DNA from: Klebsiella pneumoniae
GTDB lineage: Bacteria; Pseudomonadota; Gammaproteobacteria; Pseudomonadales; Pseudohongiellaceae
Direction: 5' to 3'
Length of the DNA stretch: 58,923 nt
Assembly (NCBI GenBank): GCA_945869725.1
Contig: CAMBPO010000009.1
Location: 1 to 58,923, forward strand
In this document: one piece after another, positions 39,336-49,092 of the stretch
Numbering within the stretch: the first letter of the stretch is position 1
Layout: each line of letters opens with the position of its first letter
Notes under the pieces: model-generated
What the model was told of the DNA's origin: nothing
Database searches by the model: none
What the model saw: only the letters and a program-made list of their open reading frames with translations
Position numbers and translations under genes: made by a program

Positions 39336-39354
39336 CTGAATTTTATGAATTCAG
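39336..39354 (-). promoter_or_regulatory. Hairpin in the leuA leader region
   Basis: CTGAATT/AATTCAG, a perfect 7-bp stem with a 5-base loop, lies 47 bp ahead of leuA and 44 bp after a possible 23-codon leader. It is AT-rich and followed by only three T on the minus strand, so it is a weak attenuator candidate at best. The rest of 39290-39589 holds no other gene that I can support. Confidence 0.3.
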
Positions 39355-39397
39355 GAGGAGAACAAAACAGCAGAATTTCGGGATTAGACATCTGCCT

Positions 39398-39469
39398 TTA
39401 GTTACTCATCAAGCCCGGCGCCTGAAGCAAAGGGTAATCTGCTAGCGGAGCCTGTTCCGGATGCCACAT
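39398..39469 (-). other. Possible leucine leader peptide upstream of leuA
   Basis: A 23-codon frame with four leucines, including two adjacent ones and a CTA codon (peptide core APLADYPLLQAPGLM), ending TAA. A weak AAGG lies ahead of its ATG. The leucine content is modest and there is no clear competing terminator, so this is speculative. Confidence 0.25.
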
Positions 39470-39589
39470 AGATTAGCCTTACAGCACGAGTGAATCCACC
39501 CCGTTTTTTCGAATAAAACTCATATTAATAGACGCCGAAACTACTTTAAGCTATTTTATTAGTTATATTCTCTATTTTAAGGCATTCTT

Positions 39590-40063
39590 GTGGAATTTGA
39601 CAAACTCGACAAACGAATTCTTCGTGAGCTGCAGATCGATGGCAGTATCAGCAATACCGATCTTGCTGAGCGGGTTGGCCTGTCAGCGACACCTTGCGCG
39701 CGACGAGTCAAACGCATGCAGGATGAAGGTTTGATACAAGGTCAGGTGATTATTCTGAACGCCTCTCAGCTGGGTTTAAAACTCAGCGCATTGGTGCAGG
39801 TCAGTATGGACCGGCACACGCCTGACCGGTTTGAACGTTTTGAAGAGGAAATAAAAAAATATCCGCAAGTCGTAGAGTGCCTGCTGATCACCGGTCAATC
39901 AGCTGATTACCAACTTAAGGTGATCGTACCGGACATGGACTTTTATCAGGAATTCTTGCTGAACATCCTGACAAGGATTGAGGGTGTAGCCGATGTGCAC
40001 TCAAGCTTTATTCTGCGCAAAGTTCTTGATACTACAGCGTTGCCGCTTCAGCACTTGCCGTGA
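39590..40063 (+). CDS. Lrp/AsnC-family transcriptional regulator
   Basis: Feast/famine-type regulator. The 157 residues have an N-terminal winged helix-turn-helix (LDKRILRELQIDGSISNTDL, then RVGLSATPCARRVKRMQDEG, about 5-48) and a C-terminal RAM ligand-binding domain with GQSADYQLKVIVPDMDFYQE near 101-120. It begins with GTG at 39590, with AAGG seven bases ahead. Divergent from leuA by 300 bp, so control of leuA is plausible but unproven. Its stop abuts the stop of the response-regulator gene with no gap. Confidence 0.9.
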   Translation: MEFDKLDKRILRELQIDGSISNTDLAERVGLSATPCARRVKRMQDEGLIQGQVIILNASQLGLKLSALVQVSMDRHTPDRFERFEEEIKKYPQVVECLLITGQSADYQLKVIVPDMDFYQEFLLNILTRIEGVADVHSSFILRKVLDTTALPLQHLP

Positions 40064-40885
40064 CTAAAAAAAGTGTTTAACTTTATCTTTGTAAGACCGG
40101 CTCATTTTTAACGAAGTCCCGCAACTTAAGGTCAAATGAAACTCGCCGTTGATGTGTGAGGATACTTTCTCCACACGAGCCAGATTTACAATTGTGGAGC
40201 GGTGCACCCGTTGGAATACCAAAGGATCAAGCTGTTCTTCCAGTTCTTTCATGGTTGTGCGCATGATCAGAGTAGCACCCTTGACGTGCACACACATGTA
40301 ATCACCGGCCGCATCGATCCAATCAATATCTTTCATAGGAACAAACGTAGTAGACGCACCATCTTTGATTGCAAGCTTTTCGCCATACTTAGCGGGGCTT
40401 TCACCAGAGCTGATCAACTCGATCACCGCTTGCTCTGTCTTGCCAGTCAGACCAATCACAATATCCAGCAATCGTTGTTTATCATTGTTGTCCCGCTTGC
40501 TGGAAATCCGCTCGCTGGCTTTGTCCAGCGCAAGCGACAACCGATCCAGCTCGATCGGTTTTAACAAGTAATCGACGGCATGTACCTCAAAGGCATTCAC
40601 TGCATAGGCGTCGTAAGCTGTTACAAAGATCACCAGAGGCATATTGTCCTGTTGCAGCCTTTCCACCACATCAAAACCGCTCATGCCAGGCATTTGAATA
40701 TCCAGAAACACCAAGTCTGGCGTCAATTCCGCAATCGCTTCCAGAGCCTCTCTGCCATTCTGGCACTCGCGCAAAACCTCTGTTTTTCCGAGATCCTGCA
40801 GCCGTAACATCAAACCCTTACGAGCGAGAGCTTCATCATCCACTACCAAAACCCGCATCATTTGAGCTGAGTTATCGTGTTTCAT
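40064..40885 (-). CDS. LytTR-type response regulator (AlgR-like)
   Basis: DNA-binding response regulator. The 273 residues hold a receiver domain (about 10-128, phospho-acceptor D62 in VFLDIQMPG, with RVLVVDDEALARKG at the start) and a C-terminal LytTR DNA-binding domain (about 165-270, with WIDAAGDYMCVHVKG and FQRVHRSTIVNLARVE). The ATG at 40885 has AGGTGG nine bases ahead and overlaps the end of the kinase gene by 14 bp. That supports it over the ATGs at 40861 and 40858. Confidence 0.92.
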   Translation of the reverse strand: MKHDNSAQMMRVLVVDDEALARKGLMLRLQDLGKTEVLRECQNGREALEAIAELTPDLVFLDIQMPGMSGFDVVERLQQDNMPLVIFVTAYDAYAVNAFEVHAVDYLLKPIELDRLSLALDKASERISSKRDNNDKQRLLDIVIGLTGKTEQAVIELISSGESPAKYGEKLAIKDGASTTFVPMKDIDWIDAAGDYMCVHVKGATLIMRTTMKELEEQLDPLVFQRVHRSTIVNLARVEKVSSHINGEFHLTLSCGTSLKMSRSYKDKVKHFF

Positions 40886-41957
40886 AAGGAATTACCACCT
40901 CTACCTTAAAACCTCTGGGTTCACGTGATGTGAAGAGTAGCTGATGATTGGCACCGTAAATCTCCCTAAGCCGGTCGCGGATATTTTTTAACCCAACTCC
41001 TGTCGATTCCGGATCTTTGACTGCACCAGGACCATCATCTGCCACCAAGATGCGCAAATGCCTGTCATCGATGACACTCGCTGCTATCCATATAGTACCG
41101 CCCTGCTCACTGCGAGCAATGGCATGTTTGACACAATTTTCAACCAATGGCTGCAGCAGCATACTCGGTAACAGTCCTTTCGACGCCTGCTCACTGATAT
41201 CAAATTCAAGACGCAAGCGCTCCTCAAAACGTACTTTTTCGATCTCTAGATACAACCGCAACGTTGCCAACTCGTGAGCGAGATCAACTTTATCCAGCGG
41301 GTCGTGTTCAAGAGAATAACGCAAAAATTTACTTAGCCGCGTCACCATGGTATTTGCCTGGTCAGTCGATTGCACCAGAATCAAGGTAGAAATTGCATTG
41401 AGGGTGTTAAAAAGGAAGTGGGGATTGAGCTGATACCGCAACATGCGCAGCTGAGCCTCATGGGCGAGCGCCTCAGAACGAAGATTTTTCTCCTTTTCGC
41501 TCTGAAATAACTGGTAGTACTTGATACAAAAATACAGAACGCTCCACAACATCAGGATAGACATGGAGATCGGCAGCATGTTGCTGAAACTCGCCCAACC
41601 ATAACCCGTGATGTCAACACTGGCGCCAAAATCAGAATCAGTGATTAGAACTTTGATTGGCCGCCAGGCTTGAGCAGCGAGCCAGCACCCAAACAAACCG
41701 GCAAACAAACGAAAAACAACCTGTAAGTCCCACACAGCTCGATAAAGATATCTGAGAGCGGTTGTTAAACCGATACCAATCACTGCATCGACAACAAAAA
41801 CACTGAACCGTTCGAGCATATATTCTGACGGCACAAAGGTCATGTCCCGCAGAACCAACATCAGCACCCACAGACCCCAGCCACTCAACTGGAATATCCA
41901 GAACTGTAATTCTCTGGACGAAACTGGGATAAACGGTGCTGATTTTCGAAGTGTCAT
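40872..41957 (-). CDS. LytS/AlgZ-type sensor histidine kinase
   Basis: Membrane sensor kinase paired with the overlapping LytTR regulator. The 361 residues have about four membrane helices (near 20-38, 52-72, 82-98, 126-146) and no large periplasmic domain. A coiled linker follows, then the His_kinase motif LRYQLNPHFLFNTLN with phospho-acceptor H180, and an HATPase domain with N274 (QPLVENCVKHA) and a late G-box GVGLKNIRDRL. The architecture matches AlgZ/FimS. No hemC or argH neighbours, unlike Pseudomonas. Confidence 0.9.
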   Translation of the reverse strand: MTLRKSAPFIPVSSRELQFWIFQLSGWGLWVLMLVLRDMTFVPSEYMLERFSVFVVDAVIGIGLTTALRYLYRAVWDLQVVFRLFAGLFGCWLAAQAWRPIKVLITDSDFGASVDITGYGWASFSNMLPISMSILMLWSVLYFCIKYYQLFQSEKEKNLRSEALAHEAQLRMLRYQLNPHFLFNTLNAISTLILVQSTDQANTMVTRLSKFLRYSLEHDPLDKVDLAHELATLRLYLEIEKVRFEERLRLEFDISEQASKGLLPSMLLQPLVENCVKHAIARSEQGGTIWIAASVIDDRHLRILVADDGPGAVKDPESTGVGLKNIRDRLREIYGANHQLLFTSREPRGFKVEVVIPYETR

Positions 41958-42032
41958 GAGCCGGTCACCATAATGAGTCTCTGCAGTTTTCTGCTTGCTT
42001 CAACAACGCCAGAGACCCATTTATCATTGGCT

Positions 42033-43013
42033 TCAGGGCAGCAGATGCGCGACAGCATCGCGCTCTTCCATCAGTTCCTTTTCAGTCTTCTGCATCAGGT
42101 CACGGCTGAACGCATTAGTGTCCAAGCCTTGCACAATGGTGTACTCACCGTTGGCACACGTAACAGGGAATGAATAAATCAGGCCTTTCTCAATTCCGTA
42201 GCTGCCATCGCTGTGAATCGCCATGGAGACAGTTTTGCCGTGAGTTCCTAACGCCCAATCACGCATATGTTCGATAGCGGCATTGGCAGCAGATGCTGCA
42301 GATGAAAGACCTCTGGCCTTGATAATGGCCGCGCCGCGCTGCTGAACATTGGGTATAAACGTACCCGTCAGCCAGCTTTGATCTATCAAGTCCAGTGCTT
42401 TTTTGCCAGCAACAGTCGTGTGGTGTACATCAGGGTACTGAGTAGCAGAATGATTACCCCAGATTATAATGCCATCAACATCAGTGCTGTGTTTGCCTGT
42501 TTTCACCGCGAGCTGCGCCACTGCACGATTGTGATCCAGACGTGTCATCGCCGTAAACTGCCCGGGTTTTAGATCAGGTGCATTGCGATAGGCAATGAGC
42601 GCGTTGGTATTGGCTGGGTTACCAACAACAAGCACCCTGACTGAGCGGCTGGCGTTATCGTTGATTGCTTTGCCCTGCACTGAAAAAATAGCAGCATTGG
42701 CGGCCAGCAAATCCTTACGCTCCATGCCGGGGCCGCGAGGACGGGCTCCCACCAGCAGACAATAATCGGCATCTTTAAACGCAACATTCGGATCATCAGT
42801 CTGAACAACACCCTGCAGAAGTGGGAATGCACAATCTTCCAACTCCATGACCGCACCTTTTAACGCTTCAAGTGCGGGTGTAATTTCCAGCAATTGCAGA
42901 ATAACCGGCTGATCCTTGCCAAGCATTTCGCCTGAAGCGATGCGAAACAACAATGAATAGCTGATTTGACCGGCGGCTCCGGTGACTGCAACGCGAACGG
43001 GTGATTTAGCCAT
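42033..43013 (-). CDS. mdh: Malate dehydrogenase
   Basis: NAD-dependent oxidation of malate to oxaloacetate in the TCA cycle. The 326 residues start [20 protein letters not shown] (nucleotide-binding TGAAGQIS, 11-18). [15 protein letters not shown] is the substrate loop near 89-103, and catalytic H188 is in [11 protein letters not shown]. This is the type-2 form (about 326-330 residues) rather than the 312-residue E. coli form. The open frame extends 60 codons upstream, but that part has no similarity and overlaps the end of queA; ATG 43013 is the natural start. Confidence 0.96.
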   Translation of the reverse strand: MAKSPVRVAVTGAAGQISYSLLFRIASGEMLGKDQPVILQLLEITPALEALKGAVMELEDCAFPLLQGVVQTDDPNVAFKDADYCLLVGARPRGPGMERKDLLAANAAIFSVQGKAINDNASRSVRVLVVGNPANTNALIAYRNAPDLKPGQFTAMTRLDHNRAVAQLAVKTGKHSTDVDGIIIWGNHSATQYPDVHHTTVAGKKALDLIDQSWLTGTFIPNVQQRGAAIIKARGLSSAASAANAAIEHMRDWALGTHGKTVSMAIHSDGSYGIEKGLIYSFPVTCANGEYTIVQGLDTNAFSRDLMQKTEKELMEERDAVAHLLP

Positions 43014-43092
43014 GATAAAAAAACCTTTTTCTGTGTAAATTTCTGGATTGAGAACGGATTGTGTTGAAAATTCAAGGTGCCAGAGTATACCA

Positions 43093-44145
43093 CTAGCTAA
43101 TAAACATGGCATCGCCGTAGCTGAAGAAGCGATATCGCTGACTGATGGCCTCTTCATAGGCGGCCATGACCTTGTCACGACTGGAGAATGCACTGATCAA
43201 CATCATCAGCGTCGAGCGTGGAAGATGAAAGTTAGTGATCATGGCGTCGACAACCGTGAACTGATATCCCGGATAAATAAAGATATCTGTCTCGCCGGAA
43301 TATGACTGAATACCCAGGTGCCCACCCTTTTCAGCGATACGGGCAGCCGATTCAAGGCTGCGCACAGATGTTGTGCCAACGGCGATTACCCGGCCACCTC
43401 TGGCCTTACAACGTTCGACCTGATCAACAACCGTTGTGGATACATTGATCCACTCGCTGTGCATTTTATGTTCAAACACATTATCAGTTCGCACTGGCTG
43501 AAAGGTGCCGGAGCCGACATGCAAGGTTAAAAAAGCCTGATCAACGCCTTTATCAGCAAGCGCCTTAAGCAGAGCATCATCAAAATGCAGCCCGGCAGTC
43601 GGGGCCGCTACTGCGCCGGGGTTACGGCTGTAAACAGTTTGATACCGACTGGAATCCGACTGTTCATCGGCTCTGTCTATGTAAGGGGGAAGTGGCATGT
43701 GACCAAAACGATCCAGCAGGGTGACTAAAGGTTCTGACGACAAAAACTGCAAGTGAAAAAATTCGCCTTGCCGACCCAGCACCTCTGCATCGATGGACTC
43801 AGAATTGTCCGTGGACACCAGCTTTATCAGCGTTCCGGATGCTGGTGATTTGCTGGCGCGCACCTGGGCGATTGCCTGATTGTCTGAAAGCATACGCTCA
43901 ATCATGACTTCGACCCGACCGCCAGTCACCTTGTGACCAAACAAGCGAGCCGGAATTACACGGGTATCGTTAAAAACCAGCAGATCCGCGGGCTGAATCA
44001 TCTCGATGATATTACTGAAAATACGATGCTTTAAAGCACCGGAATGGCGATCAAGACATAGAAGGCGGCTGCCACTGCGGGTCTCACCCGGATAGCGGGC
44101 GATCAATTCGTCGGGCAAATAATAATCAAAGTCGGATAGTTGCAT
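43093..44145 (-). CDS. queA: S-adenosylmethionine:tRNA ribosyltransferase-isomerase QueA
   Basis: Adds the ribosyl part of SAM to preQ1 in tRNA to form epoxyqueuosine. The 350 residues begin [20 protein letters not shown] and contain [44 protein letters not shown] and [12 protein letters not shown], all family hallmarks. The ATG at 44145 is used; nine extra upstream codons are unlikely. Usually followed by tgt-yajC-secDF; here mdh follows, so the queuosine genes are dispersed. Confidence 0.96.
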   Translation of the reverse strand: MQLSDFDYYLPDELIARYPGETRSGSRLLCLDRHSGALKHRIFSNIIEMIQPADLLVFNDTRVIPARLFGHKVTGGRVEVMIERMLSDNQAIAQVRASKSPASGTLIKLVSTDNSESIDAEVLGRQGEFFHLQFLSSEPLVTLLDRFGHMPLPPYIDRADEQSDSSRYQTVYSRNPGAVAAPTAGLHFDDALLKALADKGVDQAFLTLHVGSGTFQPVRTDNVFEHKMHSEWINVSTTVVDQVERCKARGGRVIAVGTTSVRSLESAARIAEKGGHLGIQSYSGETDIFIYPGYQFTVVDAMITNFHLPRSTLMMLISAFSSRDKVMAAYEEAISQRYRFFSYGDAMFIS

Positions 44146-44213
44146 GGGGCGCAAGTGTGCCCCAATCAGCATGCTATTTCCAGCGGACTAAAACGCCCAA
44201 CCATGAATGTGCA

Positions 44214-44684
44214 TCATGGCGCCAAACTTGAGCGTGCTTGTGTACCCCAGTGCCCGTTGGCATCACGGGTTACGATGTACAGCGACTCATAGGTGCCAAT
44301 TGATTCATTATTGACATTAAAACGCTGAAAAACGGTATTGACGTGGACTTTTCCAGGCGAAACCAAGACTACCTCGCGTGATATCCACCGTGAATGATCC
44401 CAGCCTTCTGCAGCAAGGCGTTCAAAGGATTCACCCGAGGCGAATTCTTCTGGTGTGTGCCAGATAGTCACCGTACCACTGGCAAACCGGACATGGGGGT
44501 AGTTAAGAGATTCGGCCCATGCAACCGGATCACGCGAGTTGAATGTCAGCATGAACTCGTCGAGCGCCGCCATCGCTGACGCAATGGCAGTCTCGTTTTC
44601 ACTCTGGTTTTGTGCGTTCAGTACCGGAGTTCCCAGCACTAATACAAAGCCCAGCATTGCTACCTGAATAATCTTGCCAATCAT
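44214..44684 (-). CDS. Secreted NTF2-like protein
   Basis: A 156-residue protein with a signal peptide (about 1-24, cleaved after VLNA) and a SnoaL/NTF2-like fold suggested by MAALDEFMLTFNSRDPVAWA, NYPHVRFASG and the late FNVNNESIGTYESLYIV strands. Catalysis cannot be predicted: such folds serve as isomerases, hydrolases or binding proteins. Short gap of 68 bp to queA, same strand. Confidence 0.7.
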   Translation of the reverse strand: MIGKIIQVAMLGFVLVLGTPVLNAQNQSENETAIASAMAALDEFMLTFNSRDPVAWAESLNYPHVRFASGTVTIWHTPEEFASGESFERLAAEGWDHSRWISREVVLVSPGKVHVNTVFQRFNVNNESIGTYESLYIVTRDANGHWGTQARSSLAP

Positions 44685-44740
44685 GACATCACTACCTGCG
44701 AGGGCTTGTTGTTGAAGGGCCGTTTACAAATCACTCTGAA

Positions 44741-45100
44741 TCAGTTTGCCCGGGTCATAGTCCATTCTGCAGTGCTACCCATCGCGGTAGCAACCCCTTT
44801 GGCGGCATCACCGTCAATGGTGGCATTCATCACATAGGTCATGGCCGCGCCATCACGAGTGACTTTAAAGCTGATGGTATTGCCATTAACGAGCCCCTCT
44901 TCTATCGGCCACTTACGACCCGCACCAAGATCAAACTCACCAATAAGCGATGTTCCATCGGTGACAAGCAGGACCTTGGCGTTCACCGAGCCCATCGGGC
45001 TGGTCATAGCGAAATCCCAGGTACCGTCAACCGGTGACTGAGCCCACAATTGACCGGTGACCATCATTAAACCTAGCAGTGTTAATAACGTTTTTTTCAT
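44741..45100 (-). CDS. Small exported beta-rich protein
   Basis: A 119-residue protein with a signal peptide (about 1-20, cleaved after LWA). The mature part is predicted all beta (VDGTWDFAMTSPMGSVNAKV, IGEFDLGAGRKWP, GNTISFKVTRDG, AEWTMTRAN), suggesting a small beta-barrel or lipocalin-like fold. No family named. Upstream gene of the 44214-45100 pair; the divergent dehalogenase-like gene is 185 bp away. Confidence 0.75.
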   Translation of the reverse strand: MKKTLLTLLGLMMVTGQLWAQSPVDGTWDFAMTSPMGSVNAKVLLVTDGTSLIGEFDLGAGRKWPIEEGLVNGNTISFKVTRDGAAMTYVMNATIDGDAAKGVATAMGSTAEWTMTRAN

Positions 45101-45285
45101 TTGAGTTGTTCCGTTAATAAAATATTTGGTAGAGAATTTATTAATTACCTGGCGATTACGATACTGGTTTGCGCATGGATCATTTTTATGTCAAAACATC
45201 CACGCTGTAAACTCTGAATTCTGGGTTAATCCGGATATCGAGCCGCACCCCGTTAATGAACTGTTAAGAACCGAGGATCGAGGGC

Positions 45286-46314
45286 ATGAACAATGAAAAC
45301 GATATCGAGAATACCGGCTTATTTTTCTCCAGCGAGCGACGCAACTTCCTGCAAAGCAGTGCGTTGCTAATGGGTTCCTCACTATTGGCACAGCCACACA
45401 AAGTGATGGCACAGCCCGAGACCTTCGCGCGCGTACCCGCCAATGCCGCTGAATTGGACGCAAAGTACTTCCCCGGTTTTGAAACCATGACAATGGACAC
45501 TAACGGAGTGAGTATCCATACGCTGGTAGGTGGTAGCGGCCCGCCCCTGTTGTTGTTGCACGGAGCTCCGCAATCGCATTTTACATGGGCGGAAGTCGCA
45601 GTAAATCTGGCTCGAGACTATACGGTCGTATTAACCGATCTGCGCGGCTACGGCTGGAGCAGTAAACCCGCAGGAGGCGAAAATCACCGCAATTACTCCA
45701 AGCGCACAATGGCGCAAGACAACGCCAACGTCATGAGTATGCTGGGATTCGAAGAGTTTGCGCTGATAGGTCATGACCGCGGTGGGCGAGTCGCACGCCG
45801 TCTGACACTCGATCATCCACAGCGGGTTAAAAACCTGACCGTACTGGATATCGTCCCGGCGCACTATCTTTATAACAATGTGACGCTGACCTTTGTGGAA
45901 ACCTATTTTCACTGGTTTCTGTTCCTGCGTCCCACCCCCTTTCCGGAGGACATCATCGCAAGTACTGGCATGTTCATTACCGGTGGCGGCACAGGTGAAA
46001 TCGGCGAAATTTTTGCAGAGATATACAAGGACCCGGCAGCTATTCACGGTATGTGTGAGGACTACCGCGCCTCGGCGCGCATGGATATGCAGATCGATAA
46101 AGCAGATTTGGAAGCAGGAAAAAAAATCGAATGCCCACTTAACGTTTTATGGGGCCTGAATGCGCCCATGGGGCGTCAGTACGATGTGTTGGGCATCTGG
46201 CAGATGGAATCCACCAATGCTCAGGGTAAAGGCATTGCAGGTGGCCATACCTTTCAGGTTGACAGCCCGGAAGCGACTTGGACAGAACTGAGGCGCTTTC
46301 TCGCCTCTGTGTAA
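45286..46314 (+). CDS. Tat-exported haloacetate-dehalogenase-like alpha/beta hydrolase
   Basis: The 342 residues have a twin-arginine leader (SSERRNFLQSSALLMG near 15-30) and an alpha/beta-hydrolase fold very like fluoroacetate dehalogenase. They show HGAPQSHF near 92-99, nucleophile D164 in GHDRGGRVARR with R165 and R168 (carboxylate binding in the family), D188, FHW at 208-210 (halide pocket) and H321. The residues are those of the dehalogenase group rather than an esterase (which would have Ser). Known dehalogenases of this type are mostly cytoplasmic, so an exported form is notable. GAGGGC precedes the ATG. Substrate is inferred, not shown. Confidence 0.82.
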   Translation: MNNENDIENTGLFFSSERRNFLQSSALLMGSSLLAQPHKVMAQPETFARVPANAAELDAKYFPGFETMTMDTNGVSIHTLVGGSGPPLLLLHGAPQSHFTWAEVAVNLARDYTVVLTDLRGYGWSSKPAGGENHRNYSKRTMAQDNANVMSMLGFEEFALIGHDRGGRVARRLTLDHPQRVKNLTVLDIVPAHYLYNNVTLTFVETYFHWFLFLRPTPFPEDIIASTGMFITGGGTGEIGEIFAEIYKDPAAIHGMCEDYRASARMDMQIDKADLEAGKKIECPLNVLWGLNAPMGRQYDVLGIWQMESTNAQGKGIAGGHTFQVDSPEATWTELRRFLASV

Positions 46315-46380
46315 ATAAGAACATCCGCAGCGGGCGCTGCACCAGGTTATCCAAGGTACAGCGCCAGTTGCGGATCTTAG

Positions 46381-48567
46381 TCAGGCCAGTTTCAACGGTA
46401 AACGCGTGAATGTCCGTCCGGTCACCGCAGCCAAAGCATTGGCAACTGCGGGCGCGATCGGAGGAGTACCCGGTTCACCAACACCCGAAGGGGCGTTGGT
46501 TGAAGGCACGATATGCGTCTCAACGGACGGCATGGCGTTCATGCGCAATACCCGATAGGTGTGAAAATTGGTTTGATCAACATTGCCGGCGGTCAGAGTC
46601 ACCTCATCAGCCAGAGCAGCAGAGAGCCCGTAAGCGATAGCGCTTTCCACCTGAGCCCTGACGATATTCGGATTTACGGCGATACCGCAGTCAATCGCCG
46701 CCACAACTCGTTCAACCTTGAAGTTATTGCCCTGAACAGAAACGTCAACAATCTCCGCCACTGTTGACCCGAACGAGGTATGCACTGCAACACCACGACC
46801 CCAACCTGCGGGTAGCTGTGTTGTTCCCCAGCCAGCTTTCTCGGCGGCCAACTTTAGTACGGCAGTTTCACGCGGATTGTTTTTCAGCAATTCAAGTCGA
46901 TATGCAACCGGGTCGGCACCTGCTTTCCTAGCCAAGGCATCAATAAACACTTCTTTGCTGAAAGCGGTGTGCGTGTGGCCAACGGAACGCCACCACTGCA
47001 CCGGAATACCTATTTCTGGTGAGTGTAATTCAACCTGACGCTCAGGTATGTCATAAGACATATCTGATAATCCCTCAACAGAAGTGATGTCAATACCGTT
47101 AGAAATCATCATGGCACCCAGCGACGTCCCGGCCATTATTGACTGACCGGCAACCCTGATCTGAATAGCTGCCGGTTTGCCATCTGCATCCTGTGACGCT
47201 GACAGTTTGTGTACGTAAGCGGGACGGTAATAACCTGCCTGCATGTCATCTTCACGCGACCACACCAGTTTCACGGGTGTTCCCTGAACCTGCCGGGCTA
47301 TACGTACAGCCTCCAGCACATAATCTGAGACCGGATTTGCGCGACGCCCAAACCCGCCACCGGCAAACACGGTATTTATTTTTACGTGTTCGATGCCTGT
47401 ACCCAATAGCTGTGCAATGGCCGCCTGATCACCAGAGGCGCTCTGACAGCCGTACCACATTTCCGCTGAGGTACCGTTAACCTGCGCCACACAATTCATC
47501 GGCTCCATCTGTGCGTGAGCCAGATACGGGTATTCAAACACCAGTTCAGTCACATCGGCGGACTGTGCCAATGTCTGTTCTGCATTGCCATGAGACTCGG
47601 CGACAGCGCCGGCAGTATCTACAAGACCACGATACTGTTGCAGAATATCCGCAGTGCCGCGGGTTTCAGCGGCACTGTCATCCCATTCGATGCTCAACAA
47701 TTCACGGCCTTTGGTGGCTGACCAGTAGTCTGTTGCGAGAACAGCAATACCACTATCGATTTCAAATACTTGTCGCACACCTTGGCGTGCCAGCGCCGCG
47801 CCTGCGTCAAACGATTTTACCTTGCCACCAAAACGTGGCGAGTGCGCTACGACAGCTGTGAGCATTCCAGGCAGTTTGACGTCCTGTGTATAAATCGCAG
47901 TGCCGTTGTGTTTGCCGACATCCTTGCGCAAGGTGTTTTCCTGGCCTATTAGTTTGAACTCGGCAGGCGTCTTCAGAGTCAGACTACCGGCATCGGGCGT
48001 CGGCTGCTGTGCGGCTGCAATCGCCAATTCACCAAAAGTCGCAGATCGTACGCCGTGCGTTAAGATGCCATCACTGACCGTGATTTCGCTGGCTGGCACT
48101 TGCCACTGCGCTGCTGCCGCAGTTACCAGCATTGATCGAGCAGCAGCACCCGCCTGACGCATCTGCATAAAGCTGTTGGCAATTGCTGTACTGCCTCCAG
48201 TGCCTTGCTGTCCCATTAGCAGATTTGCGTATTTTGCGGTATTCGCCGGTGCATGTTCACACTCAACCTGACTCCAGGACGCATCCATTTCTTCAGCAAT
48301 GCAGGTTGCCAGGCCGGTGTAAACGCCCTGTCCCATTTCAAGATGCTTGATCAGCACTTTCACTACGTTATCGGGTGTGATGCTCACAAAAGCGTTTAAC
48401 TCCAACGCAGCATCGGTAGCGGCAGATTGCGCAAGTGCAGAACCGTTGAAACTGACGCCCAACATCAAACCGGCAGATGTGCCAGCAGTAACTTTCAGAA
48501 AAGATCGACGACTGTTATCAACAGCCTGATGACCGGCGCTAGATTTCAGAAAACGATTAATGTTCAT
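46381..48567 (-). CDS. Molybdopterin-binding subunit of a xanthine-dehydrogenase-family hydroxylase (IorB-like)
   Basis: Large catalytic subunit of a molybdenum hydroxylase like isoquinoline 1-oxidoreductase. The 728 residues start with a Tat signal (RRSFLKV at 20-26). Molybdopterin-contact segments follow: MEPMNCVAQVNG near 365, CQSASGDQA, FAGGGFGRRANPVSDYV near 410, and GVGEPGTPPIAPAVANAL at the C-terminus with the active-site glutamate. The start ATG at 48567 overlaps the stop of the upstream Fe-S subunit gene by one base. The frame's 26 extra codons lie inside that gene. No FAD subunit gene is adjacent. Confidence 0.9.
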   Translation of the reverse strand: MNINRFLKSSAGHQAVDNSRRSFLKVTAGTSAGLMLGVSFNGSALAQSAATDAALELNAFVSITPDNVVKVLIKHLEMGQGVYTGLATCIAEEMDASWSQVECEHAPANTAKYANLLMGQQGTGGSTAIANSFMQMRQAGAAARSMLVTAAAAQWQVPASEITVSDGILTHGVRSATFGELAIAAAQQPTPDAGSLTLKTPAEFKLIGQENTLRKDVGKHNGTAIYTQDVKLPGMLTAVVAHSPRFGGKVKSFDAGAALARQGVRQVFEIDSGIAVLATDYWSATKGRELLSIEWDDSAAETRGTADILQQYRGLVDTAGAVAESHGNAEQTLAQSADVTELVFEYPYLAHAQMEPMNCVAQVNGTSAEMWYGCQSASGDQAAIAQLLGTGIEHVKINTVFAGGGFGRRANPVSDYVLEAVRIARQVQGTPVKLVWSREDDMQAGYYRPAYVHKLSASQDADGKPAAIQIRVAGQSIMAGTSLGAMMISNGIDITSVEGLSDMSYDIPERQVELHSPEIGIPVQWWRSVGHTHTAFSKEVFIDALARKAGADPVAYRLELLKNNPRETAVLKLAAEKAGWGTTQLPAGWGRGVAVHTSFGSTVAEIVDVSVQGNNFKVERVVAAIDCGIAVNPNIVRAQVESAIAYGLSAALADEVTLTAGNVDQTNFHTYRVLRMNAMPSVETHIVPSTNAPSGVGEPGTPPIAPAVANALAAVTGRTFTRLPLKLA

Positions 48568-49043
48568 TATGCGGCTCCTGCTGCGTTGTAAAACTGCGCC
48601 GCGGCCATTTTGATGCCGGCTTTGATACGCGGATACGTGCCACAACGGCAGATATTGCCAGACATGGCAGCATCAATATCGGCATCGCTTGGATTACTGT
48701 TCTGCTCAAGCAATGTTGTTGCTGACACAACCTGCCCCGATTGACAGTAACCACATTGTGGCACTTGCAATTCAACCCATGCATTCTGAATGGCCAGGGC
48801 CTGCGGCGATTGCAGGCCTTCAATGGTAACGATGTTTTTGCCCACCGAATCAGCGACAGTGAGCACGCAGGTGCGCGTTGCCACACCGTCAATCTGCACA
48901 GTACAGGCGCCACACTGTGCCATGCCACAACCGAACTTTGTGCCGGTCAGGTTAAGTTGTTCTCGCACAACCCACAGCAGTGGCATATCACCTTCAACAT
49001 CAACCTCGTGAGATTGACCATTGATTGTTAACAAGTAAGGCAT
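48567..49043 (-). CDS. [2Fe-2S] subunit of the molybdenum hydroxylase (IorA-like)
   Basis: Electron-transfer subunit with two [2Fe-2S] clusters. The 158 residues have the N-terminal plant-ferredoxin-type cluster ([15 protein letters not shown] and a later C in VATRTC). The C-terminal four-helix cluster domain has CGYCQSGQV and [12 protein letters not shown]. No signal peptide, so it probably travels folded with the Tat-bearing large subunit. GGGGAGG ahead of the ATG. Ends directly at the start of the large subunit. Confidence 0.92.
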   Translation of the reverse strand: MPYLLTINGQSHEVDVEGDMPLLWVVREQLNLTGTKFGCGMAQCGACTVQIDGVATRTCVLTVADSVGKNIVTIEGLQSPQALAIQNAWVELQVPQCGYCQSGQVVSATTLLEQNSNPSDADIDAAMSGNICRCGTYPRIKAGIKMAAAQFYNAAGAA

Positions 49044-49092
49044 AAGTCCTCCCCGGACTATTGGATGGGTTTGTCACCATTGGTAAAAAGAT

